Source: Ornithodoros turicata
Taxonomy: Eukaryota > Arthropoda > Arachnida > Ixodida > Argasidae
DNA length: 64,000 nucleotides
Reading direction: 5' to 3'
NCBI RefSeq assembly: GCF_037126465.1
Contig: NC_088206.1
Span: 50,510,841 to 50,574,840 of the forward strand
A model generated the notes under the pieces. That model was not told the DNA's origin and did no database searches. It saw only the letters and a program-made list of their open reading frames with translations. The first letter of the stretch is position 1, and every line of letters starts with the position of its first letter. This document shows, piece after piece, positions 23,469-34,439 of this stretch. The position numbers and the translations under genes are program-made.

Positions 23469-23856
23469 GCAAGGATGTTAGCACTCCTTCCGCAGCAAGA
23501 AGGTGCTGAACTTCGGGTAAGGACGCAGCAGCAGGGAAAGAGGACACAATCGCTTTGAGTGCGGCCAGAACTAGAGGGAGGAGGACAGACATTGTGGTAC
23601 TGTCACTCGATACTGCGGTGTGTGCGTGCTTCGATCGTCGGGAAACCACTGGCTTCAGCGTAGCGCATTTCCAAGGCCTTCGTATAGCCTCAGCATAAGT
23701 TGCCCGTGAAAGCTGGGGTGTATCGGCGTCAGGTGTAGGTGGTATTAGCGTCTGTTTTTCCCATTACTACTGTGGAAGACGCGAGCTGCGTCGCCATCAA
23801 GCTGACGAGGGGACTTCTGTCCAATTCGAGAAGGCCGCGGTGACATAGCGGGGCCC

Positions 23857-24660
23857 TCAGGACACATGGGGGCGGTGATGTTGCACACGAGTATCGGACG
23901 CATGATGGTCTCTCACAGGTTGGGATATGCTGATAACAGACTCTTGAAGACGCTTGATAGCTTGGCGCTTATAAGGGCATTGGGAATGCGAGACAACGTG
24001 GGGTCCTCTACAGTTAGCACATTTCGGCTGACGCCGAGCCGTGCATTCCTTGAAATTATGTGGGCCGGCGCAAATCTTGCAGCGTTGGGGCCAGCGACAG
24101 TTGCGTGCGAGGTGACCAAACCTTTGGCAGTGAAAGCACTGTAGCGGGCCTTCTACGTACTCATGTACCTTATGGATTGAAAATCCCAAGTGAACTTCCA
24201 TAGGTAACTTTTGACTGGACTGAAACGTCAGGATCACACTTCTCAAAGGGATGTAGCGATCCGAGCCGTCGTCATTGGAGACGTACCGCATTTGCCGACG
24301 AGCCGCTATGACGCCTTCGCCTTCTAGGTAGGAGGTGAGATCCTCATTGGTATAAGCAAGCGGAACGTCATTGATTTTTCCTTGGTTCTTCACATATGAC
24401 GAAGGGATGCTGACTTCGACGTCAATACCAGCGACATTTCGAAGCCATCAGCCATGCAGATCTGTCTGCGGCTGTCGCGGAACAGATCGCGGGGAATGTC
24501 ATCCTGGTGACTGACACCTTCTCGGCGTAGAAGCTCTGTCCCACTTCCTAACCTTGTCAATAGGAGAATCGCTCTTAAGGCAGCACTCCTTTCGCAGTTA
24601 TACTGCTTGCATAATTTGAAAAGCTGCCTAGACAGCTCCCAACTGTACACCGGAATACTA
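23857..24660 (-). pseudogene. Non-LTR ORF1 (Gag-like) with three CCHC zinc knuckles
   Basis: The main frame 23857-24393 encodes an RRM-like region followed by three zinc knuckles in tandem: CFHCQRFGHLARNC, CKICAGPHNFKEC and CANCRGPHVVSHSQC. Three such knuckles near the ORF1 C-terminus are typical of I-, Jockey- and R1-group Gag-like proteins, which bind the element RNA. The N-terminal part (24390-24660) is in another frame, so a frameshift separates the two. A start codon for the intact ancestor cannot be decided here. Confidence 0.75.
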
Positions 24661-24699
24661 TCTCGCTCTGCCAGCTTCCTTCAGCATCTGCTTCTCCCA

Positions 24700-24850
24700 A
24701 AACATTTGGCGCTCTGGTCCATTCGGCACTTAACATGGCTACCATTGGGCAGCCAATGCCGGCGAAATGGTCTGTAATGTGGGTTAAGGGGACCTCACGA
24801 ACATTGCTGGGGCAGCCCTGGAAAAGGTTATACTTGCATATGCTCTTATG
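24700..24850 (-). pseudogene. SWIM-YqaJ gene, linker exon between SWIM and nuclease
   Basis: After a CTTTTCCAG acceptor on the minus strand (about 24822) the frame reads NVREVPLTHITDHFAGIGCP then MVAMLSAEW. An F-x-G-I-x-C-P segment like this sits between the SWIM finger and the YqaJ nuclease in related transposon proteins, as I recall them. It lies in the correct order between the SWIM exon at 25.0-25.2 kb and the nuclease exons at 18.7-19.3 kb, and just outside the inserted non-LTR element. Confidence 0.45.
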
Positions 24851-24969
24851 GTACACACAACATGTCCTGAAAGTCTGGATCAGCTATCAGTGTCCCACTA
24901 TGTGCATAACATTAATTCACAATTGACAAATGTGCATAGTAAACTATATAAGGGATCTGCATGGTGGTC

Positions 24970-25185
24970 ACTCACCTTCAGCGAAGCCTGCAGATGCTCG
25001 AACTAAATTTGGGGTACTTCGTTCGCTTCGAGCGGGCAGGTATACCCCATTGTCGCGCTCTACTTGTCCTGGTTGAGCTGTCTTCTTCCTGCACGTAGAG
25101 TGCAACAGCAGCAGCGTGTTTGCACTTCCCAGCAGCTCCCGCCTTGCAGGTACATGTTGCTCCGCGCAGGCTCTGAGTCCACTGA
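24970..25185 (-). CDS. SWIM zinc-finger exon of the SWIM-YqaJ gene
   Basis: The minus-strand frame reads RVDQWTQSLRGATCTCKAG, then AAGKCKHAAAVALYVQEE, then RQWGIPARSKRTKYPKF. The CxCx(n)CxH motif (CTCKAGAAGKCKH) is complete, and the D-x-W-x(n)-A-x-C-x-C context and following W-G-x-P segment are those of SWIM domains fused to YqaJ nucleases. It was not listed as a stand-alone ORF; I read it from the reverse complement. The splice acceptor upstream could not be placed without a frame problem, so the exon start is approximate. Likely role: DNA or protein binding by the accessory transposon protein; its exact job in ISL2EU elements is not established. Confidence 0.7.
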
Positions 25186-25334
25186 TCTACGCGGAGATTG
25201 ATCCTTCATTTTATATCATACGGTAGGCAAGCGACACTGAAGCCTGGTTAAAACTTCGAAACTCGTTCGTGCACATTCTGATTCAGGTCGCGCGAATGTT
25301 ACATGCGTGCAGAAATATGTTATACTTACATGAA

Positions 25335-25434
25335 GTGTCACGCGATGGCTGCGGTCATTAATTCTTGTCTGTGGCACACAACACCCTTCAATGTGAGCTT
25401 CGTCGCCCTCATGGACCTCTCGCACGTTATACAC
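25335..25434 (-). CDS. SWIM-YqaJ gene, exon preceding the SWIM finger
   Basis: The open minus-strand frame reads YNVREVHEGDEAHIEGCCVP and then NDRSHRVTLH. It ends at a perfect GTAAGT donor (plus-strand ACTTAC at 25329-25334). In this family a beta-strand region that ends in R-V-x-L-x-V/H leads directly into the SWIM exon. The 5' end and start codon are not identified. Confidence 0.45.
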
Positions 25435-25439
25435 GTGTC

Positions 25440-25900
25440 CAGCGTCAACTAATAACTTGGCCTTTCCTCAAATTACCACCTCTGAAGTACCTTTCTACGT
25501 CGTAAAGCGTAGCAAAAACCAGCCTGTATCTGACACTGTGTCATTGGGGGAACTTGCATATAATACATGGACTCGAAAACCGAATACTCCCACCACAAGG
25601 TCTCCCGACAGGAGTGACGAAACCGCCGCTGAGGGCGCTGAACGCAGGGGGCGCAGCAGCGCCGTCTGGACCCTCCTCGCTCCCTATACGCGCTGATCCC
25701 TTGCATTGTAACAAAAACCGTGGCCCCCTTCCCGAACAATACTGTCATCTCCTTAAGTAGCGACTGGTTGTTGGCTCTCCCGCTCAGTCTTCCACTGATG
25801 ATGCCCGTCGTATGACAGGCGAAACGTCTGCTTAAGTTGTTATTTGTTACGTTAAGTCGGAGTCCTCTCTTCCTTTCGTTATGTCATCTCCCGGCTTTTG
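25440..25900. other. Unassigned sequence
   Basis: No gene supported. It may include the outer end of the ISL2EU-like element, but I could not match it to a left terminus near 15.1-15.3 kb. Confidence 0.3.
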
Positions 25901-26099
25901 GAGTATTTTCGCATAAAAAGGGGAGTTGCCTTAGGACGCTTTTACTTTTGTCATTGGATTACTCGACGGGGCTGCTACTAGGAAATCGTATTTTTCACAA
26001 TTATGGACCAATTAAAGGGACCGAAAAGTGAATATAACCTATCGAAACTTTATGTTCAGCGAAAAGCTTGAACCTTCAAAAGTTCAAATGTCAAAGAAC

Positions 26100-29000
26100 T
26101 CCGCTGAAATCGCTGTAGTTTTCTGTAATCGAAATTTTCCATAATCGCATGTCCAGGGACCTAGTAGGAAACCGAGCAGTCTGTCAACAAAGGCATGACC
26201 CCGCGCCATCTGTCGAGGGACGCATGTAATACGCGCACTTCCGGGCGCTAATCCGGCGAAAACGAAAATGGCAGGGGGGCATTTGAGACCGCGTTCTACG
26301 TCGAGAATGTCGACCCTCTTGGACATAAGTGCGCTGGAATTCCCGCATTCGAGAACTGTCACTCACACAGAACTGTTGTTCGTGCGTTTAGGCGTGCTGG
26401 AAAGTGTGTTCTTCGCAGCAGAAGATTCCTCGTCCAGAGATTAATCGGAGTCACATTCCGTCCTCAGGAGTAGCTCACCGTGCCGTGAACATGACTGCTT
26501 TGTGAATTTCCATGTATCAGGGAGAAGCACTTTTTGTAAGCCGAAACAAGCGCTTGTTTTTTTCGTCGTGCAGGTGTTCATGTGGGAAATGCAAACCGAC
26601 GGATACTACGGTGGATACTACGGGTTTTGCGGCGAGAGGTAGAGAATGCGTGTGAAAAGCAGACAGACGATTGCATTCAGAACTAAAGAAATATTCCGAA
26701 ATACTGTGCTTTGACACCGAAGTACTGCCTGTGCCTTTTTACATACATCCGAGAACCGAAGAGCATGGCAACGTACACGGCAGCGCCATGTGGTCTTTAC
26801 GCGCTTCTTGAACGGCAAACTGGACGGAAAACCCTTATTTCTGCAGGAAATTCCGTTTAACCACCCGTTGGCGATTCACAAGGATATGGGGTGCTCCGTG
26901 AAAATACAATAGAAAATACTCCACTGGATCTCGATCTGCGTCATGCATGCTATTAGGGATGCTTTCCCATCAGTGCGCTGACCTGTAGAACTGTTGTCAG
27001 CACATTTTCATTTCTTGTTTGCTGAAAGTTTTTCTCATTGCTTTTTCTTTGCTGTCACAGCATATTATAATTACTAGTTTGTACCTGGAAGGTTAAGTAA
27101 CCTGTGGGCATAGATGTATTTGTAGGTTATACTCATGTCTCACTTGTATATGTGAGGAGTAAGTAAGACAATTTTCATCAGTGTCATTCAGCTGAATTGT
27201 GTTCATAACCTTTAGTATACTTCTTAGTGACCACGTTTCCAAATGTCAACTAATAATTGAACCAGATTGGGATTTAACACTTAATTAACTCTGTTTTGCT
27301 AAACGGAGTACTTGTAACTGATTCATTATCACGTCGCCAACTAACATTTCTAAAGAAGGACTTGAGGGCTGACTTCAACTATTATTAACCCTTGATCTGG
27401 TTCAAAGTTAACAATGCACCATTGGTGTGCATAGTACTCCAAAATGGCTAAATAATTTATTGCATAAGTTCTCTGTACTGTAATTGAGATGTACTTTTGT
27501 AAAGTACTTTTGACAGCCCTGCAAATTGAAACTGGCTTCACTGTACACTACAAATGCATCGTAACATTTAATTGAAATATAATATAAGAGCAGAAGCAAA
27601 CGTTTTTGTCCCAATTCAAACTATATCTTTCTTTTTTATTGTCCAGGGATTTAGGAAATAGAGTAGGACTTCCTGCCCTCTGATGTTTTGACATACTTGA
27701 ACGTACAGTTGTAAGACCTACAACAAAATAAACTAGAGAAGTATAAACAGTTTCGTCTTTCCCTTTTGAATTTAACAAGCTAGTTATATTTTACCATTTG
27801 TTCACTGTTGTATTCTCTGTTGTGAAAAGATTACAGGAAAAATGATGCTGCAGATCAAACAATGACCTGTCATCTTGATGAAGATCAGAACATCTGCATG
27901 CTAAGTGAGCCAAAAGAAATGTACAATGAAGGTTGTACAAAAACAGCAAATCTCCGTCGACTATAACTTTATATATGTGGATGTTACCACATTGTGTAGT
28001 TTCCACCCAAAAGTAGGACTAGGCAAGGTTGTTTGGAAGGTTGTTGGGATGTTGATGTGCTATACCGTTAGAGCACATCAATATAGATGAGGGGCAAACA
28101 CAGTAGACAGCGTAATGGCTGCAAACTCAAGTGAAGATTTATTCAACAGAATAAGAAACCGAAAGCATGAGCAGAGAAAGGCAGTGCCCATGCAGTGTAT
28201 GGTGAACCATATTCATTTCTGAGAAGGTAGGATCGGAAGAGCAATAAAGAGAAATGACAGTTGGGTCCGAGATAGGGGAACTCTACAAATTTTGGGACCA
28301 ATATGATGTGGTAACCTTGCATGGCTCACTGCAGCTCTGACACACATTGAACAATTCCAGTAGTTGCGGCTTCAAAGACAATGAACGTTTGCTGTTGCAC
28401 TGGGTATTCAAGTGTAGAGGATGCATCTCTAGAAAATTAATTAGTGTTCCTTAGTCATAAAGTCATAACTCCATCTCAACAGGAACTATTCTCGTACCCT
28501 TGAAACAAGCTAGTAGTTCTCATCGGTTTCTTCTCCTCTTGTTGACGTCATACTAATGTTCTGCACCTGTCCAAAGACTAAAAGAAAGAAAAAATGTCAC
28601 AAAGTCCGCAACACGTAACAAATCTAGGGCTTCCATCTGTGGACTTTGCATACCTGCTTTCAGTTATTTCTGTCATGTCAACTTGAGTGCCTGGATCACA
28701 CATACGAAGCAGTGTTGCGCCACTTCAACACTGGAAGGCCCCTAAAATTGAATTTGTTGATGTTGACAAAGTTGAGTACGGGACAAGTAGGATAACATAA
28801 GTTAACTGGAATACGTCGTCGCTATATTATAAGTGTGTGACACCTGTACGTACCTAAGACTTGTGTTGAACTCGTCACCTCGGTGGAGCAAAATCACTGG
28901 ATACTGAGCATCAGTGTGCTTCGGACGTCTTCGCAATTCGCCTTCTACGGCATCTTCGTAGTCATCGGCAGCAAAATGAGCTCAGCACATACCACACGAC

Positions 29001-29600
29001 TGCTACATCTAATAACCGAGTGCTTTGAACCACATTCGTTTTCGCGCACTCTCCTGTTGAATCTTGTGGTAGAAACGCCTGCCGCCGATGGTGAACGAAC
29101 ATGATTTTTGCATCCCCGAACACAAAAACCACACCACTCATATGTAGATCTCTCGAATAATTGACACAACAACCACGAACATGTCATTCACTTCTCTTCG
29201 CGCGACCAACAACGACCGCCCACGACGTAAACAATAAACGCGATAACACAGACGACCTTGCAGATGGCGCGGCGGATCGTAGCTCGTAGCGGCAAAGTAG
29301 CTGAATGCTTTATTAACGTAAAAGCTATGGAAGTGAGCGTCATTTTTAAAATAGTGTTTAGCTGTAAGATAATTTGGCGCCAGCTTCGTTCTCTACAAAA
29401 TTAGCTCTCACGTGGTAAGGGTTGACCAATCCCTGGGAGCCCTGGACCTGAAACCCAAGTTGCTCTTTTTCGCCGTTCGCTGCAGCACCGTCCATGTTCC
29501 CGCAATCTTCAAAATATTTATACGTAAAAAATATGCCGAATTGAGAAGTAATGCTTTCTGTGTCTTATCAAACAACGATGTTGTGCACGACAGTTGGCAA
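26100..29600. other. Interior of the 25.9-30.4 kb element, nothing recognised
   Basis: AT-rich non-coding sequence with many short ORFs on both strands and none with family motifs. No tandem repeats of note. I see nothing that supports a gene. Confidence 0.4.
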
Positions 29601-29639
29601 AAATATGGGGGTTATTTTTCACTTTTCGTTCCCTTTAAC

Positions 29640-30265
29640 AGATATTTGATCAACTTTTTAATAATTCACTTTAGGGATTGCGATTGCAATTGCGATATTA
29701 AAGCCTGATCTCCACATAATCCGCTCGAACCACTGATGAAGCACAAAAGTAATCGCAGCGCGCGCCACAGATCTAACTATTTCAGCTGCCCTCTGCTGCA
29801 AACCACAAGTGACCGGCAAAGGAGATTCTTTTTTGTTTTCTTTTCTTCCTTCGTGTGTTCGCAGTCGCCTGCCTTATCACTCATTTCATCCTGCTGGACA
29901 CTGCTCTTGCCTTCACCGGTATGATAAGCGCTGATATGTAGTGGTGATGCGCAAAGTTCCTTGCAAGCAAAAAGAAAAACAAAATCAAAAATCGTGAAAA
30001 CATACCGGAAGGGTTTGCCTGAACCGCGCATGACGTCTTTCTGTGACGTTAAGTGAGGGTTGGAGATATAGACTTCACTGTCGCTCCTTTGCCGATCACT
30101 TGCGGTGTGCAGCAGAATGGCAGAGCTGAAATAGGTATCTGGGCGCGCGCTGCGATGAATTTTGTGCTTCATCAGTGGTTCGAGGGGATCATGTGTAGAT
30201 CATGCTATAATATCGCAATTGCAGTGTGCTCCCTAAAGTCAATCATTAAAAAGTTGATTAACACA
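29640..30265. repeat. Foldback element with ~175-bp imperfect arms
   Basis: The left arm (29640-29825) includes TTGCAATTGCGATATTA, GAACCACTGATGAAGCACAAA and GCGCGCGCCACAGAT. The right arm (about 30090-30265) carries their inverted counterparts: TAATATCGCAATTGCA, TTTGTGCTTCATCAGTGGTTC and ATCTGGGCGCGCGC. The spacer is about 265 bp. It sits inside the right inverted repeat of the larger element at 25.9-30.4 kb. Confidence 0.75.
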
Positions 30266-30271
30266 GCTCCG

Positions 30272-30335
30272 GTGATTAGTCCCCTATTTGAGAAAAAAAT
30301 ACGGTATTTTTTTCTCAAATAGAGGACTAATCACA
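30272..30335. repeat. 64-bp near-perfect palindrome
   Basis: GTGATTAGTCCCCTATTTG, then a run of A, a CGG centre and a run of T, and then CAAATAGAGGACTAATCAC. There is one mismatch per arm. It would extrude as a hairpin with a very short loop. Confidence 0.8.
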
Positions 30336-30429
30336 AGAGCTGTAATCGAATGACAAAAGTAAAGGTGTCCTAAGGCAACTCCCCTTTTTATGAAAATTTG
30401 TTGCAGCTAATAATAAACACCCTATATTA

Positions 30430-30683
30430 TAGTCTTTTTATTTTATTTTTTATTTTATGTGCGTGCCTTCTGGGCGATGCACAAACTAAGGGAAGGTAAA
30501 ACGGGTAGGAACACTTTATTACAAATAAAATGAACAAGACTTTCGTGCAGAGCCTGCATTTCATCAGGTTAACGAATACAGCCATACAACAGGACGTATA
30601 TATACCAGCACCAGGGACCGAAAGAGGAAATAAAAAAAAATAGAAGAGCAAAAAAAAAAAAAAAAAAAATCGAAGACACTCCA
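30430..30683. other. Low-complexity A/T tracts
   Basis: TTTTATTTT repeats at 30434-30460 and long A runs at 30633-30670. No gene. Confidence 0.5.
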
Positions 30684-30927
30684 CACTCTAAAAAGAGAGC
30701 TTCACCGCATAGCACGCTCTGCGCCAACCATTGCCGCTTGGGGTTGTCGCTTCTGATTCGAGGGCAGAGGGGGGCGTGCGCCTTTTTGTGTCAATTTGTA
30801 TATATGGATAATTGACACAAAAAGGCGTACGCCCTCCTCTCTCCTCGAATCAGAAGCGATAACCCTATCGTTCGTGGCCATGGTTGGCGCAGAGCGTGCT
30901 ATGCGGTGAAGTTCTGTTTTTAGAGCG
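30684..30927. mobile_element. Palindromic MITE, copy 2 (diverged)
   Basis: Starts CACTCTAAAAAGAGAGCTTC and ends in the inverted equivalent (GAAGTTCTGTTTTTAGAG). The arms carry CCGCATAGCACGCTC, GGCGTACGCC on one side (GGCGTGCGCC on the other) and the TTTTTGTGTCAATT centre. It is the same family as 13349-13597, but the flanking TA is not preserved. Confidence 0.8.
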
Positions 30928-31282
30928 CTCAGCCGAGGGAGCTTGAAAAACAATAAGTAAAACGTGAAGCAGACCGGACAAGACCAACCCTGTGGGGGGG
31001 GGGGGGGGGGGGCGCCCTCGCCAGAGGCGCCGAACGGCAGGCCCTGGCATGTTGGTTGGACAGGATAAAGCGGAAACGAAGAGAATTTGAATTTACGATC
31101 TCGGCAGTGCAAATAAGCGTTTTCATTTCCTTGTTTACAGGGATTCTGACAGCAGTGGGAGAGGGGGGCGCTTCAGATTTACCTTGCCCTGGGCGCAAAC
31201 TTGCCTCGCTACGGGTCTGGTAGTTGGTCTTGTCCGGTCTGCTTCACGTTTTACTTATTGTTTTTCAGCTCTCTCGGCTGAG
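30928..31282. repeat. Foldback element with 60-bp arms around a poly-G core
   Basis: The left arm 30928-30988 (starting CTCAGCCGAGGGAGCT, including CAGACCGGACAAGACCAA) is matched inverted by 31223-31282. The core contains a G run of about 19 at 30994-31012 and GGCGCC repeats. It directly abuts the right end of MITE copy 2. Confidence 0.75.
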
Positions 31283-31912
31283 AGGAGTGTCTTGGATTTT
31301 TGTTTTCTTTTCTACTTTTCTTGGATATTTCCTCTTTCGCTCCCTGTCTACTGCTATATATAGGGTGCGCCACCTTAACGTGTCATTTGACCTTTGTAAA
31401 AAAACGCTTAACAGAAAAATATGGGGTAAGCGGCTACCGTCCGGCCATTCAATTTGCCACCTACTAAATTACTTTCGACGACTTTTAATTGATATAAATT
31501 GAATTTTTTAATTGAACTGCCTAGTCAATGTAACGTTTTTCTTGCTAAATCAGATAGACCGTGGTTGAATTAGCCAAACCCACCGCAAAATACGTTACGT
31601 AGCACGGCGGGTTATGTCCAGAAAAGTCGTCCGAAAATTGAGTTTAGTTGCGCATTTGTCAGCGACGCACTAAGTCGGCCCCAAAACAGCAGCGTGAGCA
31701 GGGCATATCACTCGCCACCTGGTAGAGCAGCTGCAGAAAAGGAGGAAAGGGAACAAGAGACGCCGCGTACGTACAGATAAGCGGTTTCTGATCGCTGGAT
31801 GCGAAGGCATAAGCAAAGGAAAGCAAATAAAGCGTGAAAGTTAGTTGATGCTTTTGACTTTTTCTTCCATGCTGTTGGAAGCGCGACTCTTTAGAGTTAA
31901 CGCCTGATCGTA

Positions 31913-32159
31913 CACTCTTAAAAATGAACTTCACGGCATAGCACGCCCCTAGCCAACCATCATCTCAAATGATATCGTTATCTGCCCTGATTGTTGAAAC
32001 GAGAGGCGTACGCCTTTTTTGTGACACTTATACTGTTCATAATTGTCACAAAAAAGGCGTACGCCTCCCGTTTTCAACAAATCAGGACAGATAACGATAT
32101 CATTCGAGATGATGGTTGGCTAGGAGCGTGCTATGCGGTGAAGTTCATTTTTAAGAGTG
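31913..32159. mobile_element. Palindromic MITE, copy 3 (TA target duplication)
   Basis: CACTCTTAAAAATGAACTTC at the left and its reverse complement at the right, flanked by TA at 31911-31912 and 32160-32161. The 247 bp fold into one hairpin with GGCGTACGCC in both arms. It is very close in sequence to copy 1, suggesting recent spread. Confidence 0.9.
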
Positions 32160-32356
32160 TACGTGTGCGTAATACACCGCTCTGTCCGGGTCGGAACCAA
32201 GCACGCCTCCTGTTTCCTTTGACATCCCCGCCCCTCTCGTACATCCCGTCGTCTTCCACAAACACCTGCTACGAAAAAGAGTACACAAATATGAATAACA
32301 TAATTTATTTGTACAGAATTTTGGTTTACCCGGTTCTCATGGCTTTTTGTGGCCTG

Positions 32357-32509
32357 CACTCTAAAAACGAGGCTTCACAGCGCCAACACACCGAGAACCA
32401 ACCGTTATTATGCAGAATGATATGGCTCCGTTCCGTGATTTGCAGAAAACAGTGTGTGTACGCCTTTCTGGGGCACTTATGCACAAATGTAAAATGTACC
32501 AAAAAGGCC
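32357..32509. mobile_element. Half of a related palindromic MITE
   Basis: Starts CACTCTAAAAACGAGGCTTC and follows the family layout to a TACGCC...GGGGCACTTATGC centre, but has no matching right arm. The next MITE (copy 4) begins at 32512 with TA at 32510-32511, so it appears truncated by that insertion or by deletion. Confidence 0.5.
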
Positions 32510-32511
32510 TA

Positions 32512-32756
32512 CACTCTTAGAAATGAACTTCACCGCATAGCACGCTCTTAGCCAACCATCATCTCGAATGATATCGTTATCTGCCTTGATTTGTTGAAAA
32601 CGGGAGGCGTACGTCTTTTTGTGACACTTATGCTGTTCATAATTGTCACAAAAAGGCGTACGCCTCCCGTTTTCACCAAATAGGGGATACACAACGATAT
32701 CATTGGACATATTCACTGGCGAAAAGCGGTGTTCAGCCGTGAAGCTGTTTTTAGAG
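32512..32756. mobile_element. Palindromic MITE, copy 4, its right tip cut off by an LTR element
   Basis: Left end CACTCTTAGAAATGAACTTC preceded by TA. The right arm ends GAAGCTGTTTTTAGAG at 32756, lacking the last TG. These two bases resume at 37118, after a 4.36-kb LTR retrotransposon and a repeated AGAG. Confidence 0.8.
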
Positions 32757-32998
32757 TGTTAGGTTCGATGAGGCGGTAACCTGTTTAATTGCACACCAGT
32801 ATTTACACCATGTCACGTTCAAAAACAGCGTCCGTCGCTGCAACGCACGTCCAACGTCCCGGAAGCAACTCTGCGACCACGTGCCTCTTCCTCTTTGCCT
32901 CTCTCTTCCCTCTCGCTCCCAGACAGCAACGTCAGCTAGACACGTTGCTCCCTCCCGTGTTGCCCCCGGGAGGTAGGCCGGGGGCCCGATCCCTCACA
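32757..32998 (-). repeat. Gypsy LTR (3' LTR in element orientation)
   Basis: 242 bp. Differs from the other copy by scattered substitutions and small indels, for example GATGAGGCGG versus GACGAGGAGG near its start, and CAGCAACGTC versus CAGCAGACGTC. Confidence 0.95.
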
Positions 32999-33014
32999 GT
33001 CTCCCCCCCCCCCC

Positions 33015-34390
33015 CTAAAAATGTGCAGGTGACAGTTCATGATACGGTGACAGCTGGTCAATGTTTGCCATCCCACAGTGGCGATGTGAGCTGGGGTCGC
33101 ACAGTTTGTACACATTGGGTCCAATCCTGGCACTGACTACATACGGGCCCGTCACGCCTGGGGCCAGCTTTCCAGCGATGCCCTTGCTTGCATTGCTGAG
33201 TGTGTGGCAGTCCCGCAAGACACGGTCACCCACTTGGAACTCGTACGGCTGCCGCTTTTTATGGTACTGCTCCTCCTGTCGCAACTTCATCTGCGTCTGG
33301 TGACTGCGTGCAAAGTCGAGGGCACTGCGTAGGGCCTCTGACAGCTCTACACTGTACTCATGCGCTGGCGTTGCCTCTCCTGTGGCCTGACTTGGAGAGG
33401 GTGTCCATGGTGTCCGGAACTCTCTTCCGTAGCACAGGAAAGCCGGAGTGTAACCTGTAACCTTGCTCTCAGATGTGCGCATGGCGAATACGATCTCTTG
33501 CAGATACTTGTCCCAGTGACGGTAGTTGTGGCAATAGGCCATGATGCCCTGTTTGACAACAGCATTATGCCTCTCGACGGCTTGTCCAGCAGGCCTGTAT
33601 GGGACTGTATGTCTTTCTTGAACACCCCACTGCTTCATGAGTTGCCTCCAAATCTTGCTGACAAATGGCTCCCCATTGTCACTGGAGATACTGCATGGGA
33701 CACCATGTCGACAGAACACCTCGACCAGTTTTGCCACAATGGCCTGGGAAGTCTGCGAACGGAGGGGGAAGATCTCTACAAACTTGGTAAACTTGTCCAG
33801 GACCACCAGGATATACTTATGCTGGCGTGGTGTGTTGGAAGGGGTCCAATGATATCGACACTCAACTCGTCCATAGGCATGGTTGCCAGGAGCTGTCATC
33901 ATGCCCTTGGGTTCTGTCGATTGGGCTTCATTCGTTGACAGACCTCACAGGCCCGCACATATTTTGAGGTGTCGGCCCTCATCCCCAACCAAAAGTGATG
34001 TTCTCTGATTCGTTTGTAGGTCTTGAAATACCCCATGTGGCCACTAAGAGGATGGTCATGTCCGAGGCGAAGTACATCTAACCGAAGCTGCTGAGGGACC
34101 CATAGTACCTTCGCATCACCTCCAACATGCCAGAGGACACCATCAGTGTCCATTCCACTTTCTTGTGACAGGCCCTGAGTACTCTTCGCCTCTTGTTCCT
34201 CTTCAGGAAGACACCCATGTATGATGTGCCTGCTGATGTTCTTCAACAGGGGGTCCTGCTGTTGTTCTTCTGCCAGCCTTTGTGGGTCCATGAATGTTGC
34301 TACCGACGCTTGTTGCACTGCAAGTGCCTCCTCAAATTCCACGGAGGTCTCAGCTTCAGGCACCATGATGGGCAACAACCTCTCAGCCAC
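33015..34390 (-). pseudogene. Gypsy integrase (zinc-binding domain and DDE core), frameshifted
   Basis: The first frame (33899-34390) contains the HHCC domain: GHDHPLSGHMGYFKTYKRI and then CEVCQRMK. The second frame (33015-33902) contains the catalytic core: LVVLDKFTKFVEIFPL with the first Asp, ISSDNGEPFVS with the second, and AGQAVERHNAVVK with the Glu. A C-terminal region follows (YHKKRQPYEFQVGDRVL). All catalytic residues are present, but the two halves are in different frames, with a four-base overlap at 33899-33902. Integrase would join the cDNA to target DNA. Confidence 0.9.
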
Positions 34391-34439
34391 GGACCATGAA
34401 GTGAGATTGTCGGATCGCCCTGGAAAGCGGCTTAACGCA

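Larger units (their letters stand above)
19486..24690 (-). mobile_element. I-like non-LTR retrotransposon, full length but decayed
   Basis: Minus-strand order is ORF1 with three CCHC knuckles (23857-24393), APE-type endonuclease (22731-23468), reverse transcriptase (21105-22184), RNase H (20132-20521) and a Cys/His-rich tail (19891-20151). The presence of RNase H places it with I-like or R1/LOA-like clades and argues against classical Jockey or CR1. The 3' end is probably the GTT-rich tail at 19486-19503 (AACAAC on the plus strand). The 5' boundary lies near 24660-24690. Many frameshifts and stops split every domain. Confidence 0.8.
25905..30424. mobile_element. Large TIR DNA element, ~4.5 kb, no transposase recognised
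   Basis: The left arm AAAAAGGGGAGTTGCCTTAGG (from about 25915), then CTTTTACTTTTGTCATTGGA, recurs inverted at 30338-30394. Further inward, AAAGGGACCGAAAAGTGAA (26014) pairs with TTCACTTTTCGTTCCCTTT at 29617-29637. The right end reads TATAGGGTGTTTATTATTAG when inverted, the same terminus as the fragment at 12200-12246. The interior 26.1-29.6 kb shows no protein family I recognise, so it is non-autonomous or too decayed. A foldback element is inserted within its right arm. Confidence 0.6.

Noticed and set aside
28883..29187. Short overlapping ORFs that might be a host exon
   Set aside because: No conserved residues or convincing splice sites; they lie inside the TIR-bounded 25.9-30.4 kb segment.
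13349..32756. CRISPR-like array (repeated palindromes with similar length)
   Set aside because: The copies are dispersed, each flanked by TA and forming full-length hairpins. There are no short regular spacers, no cas genes, and the DNA is eukaryotic.
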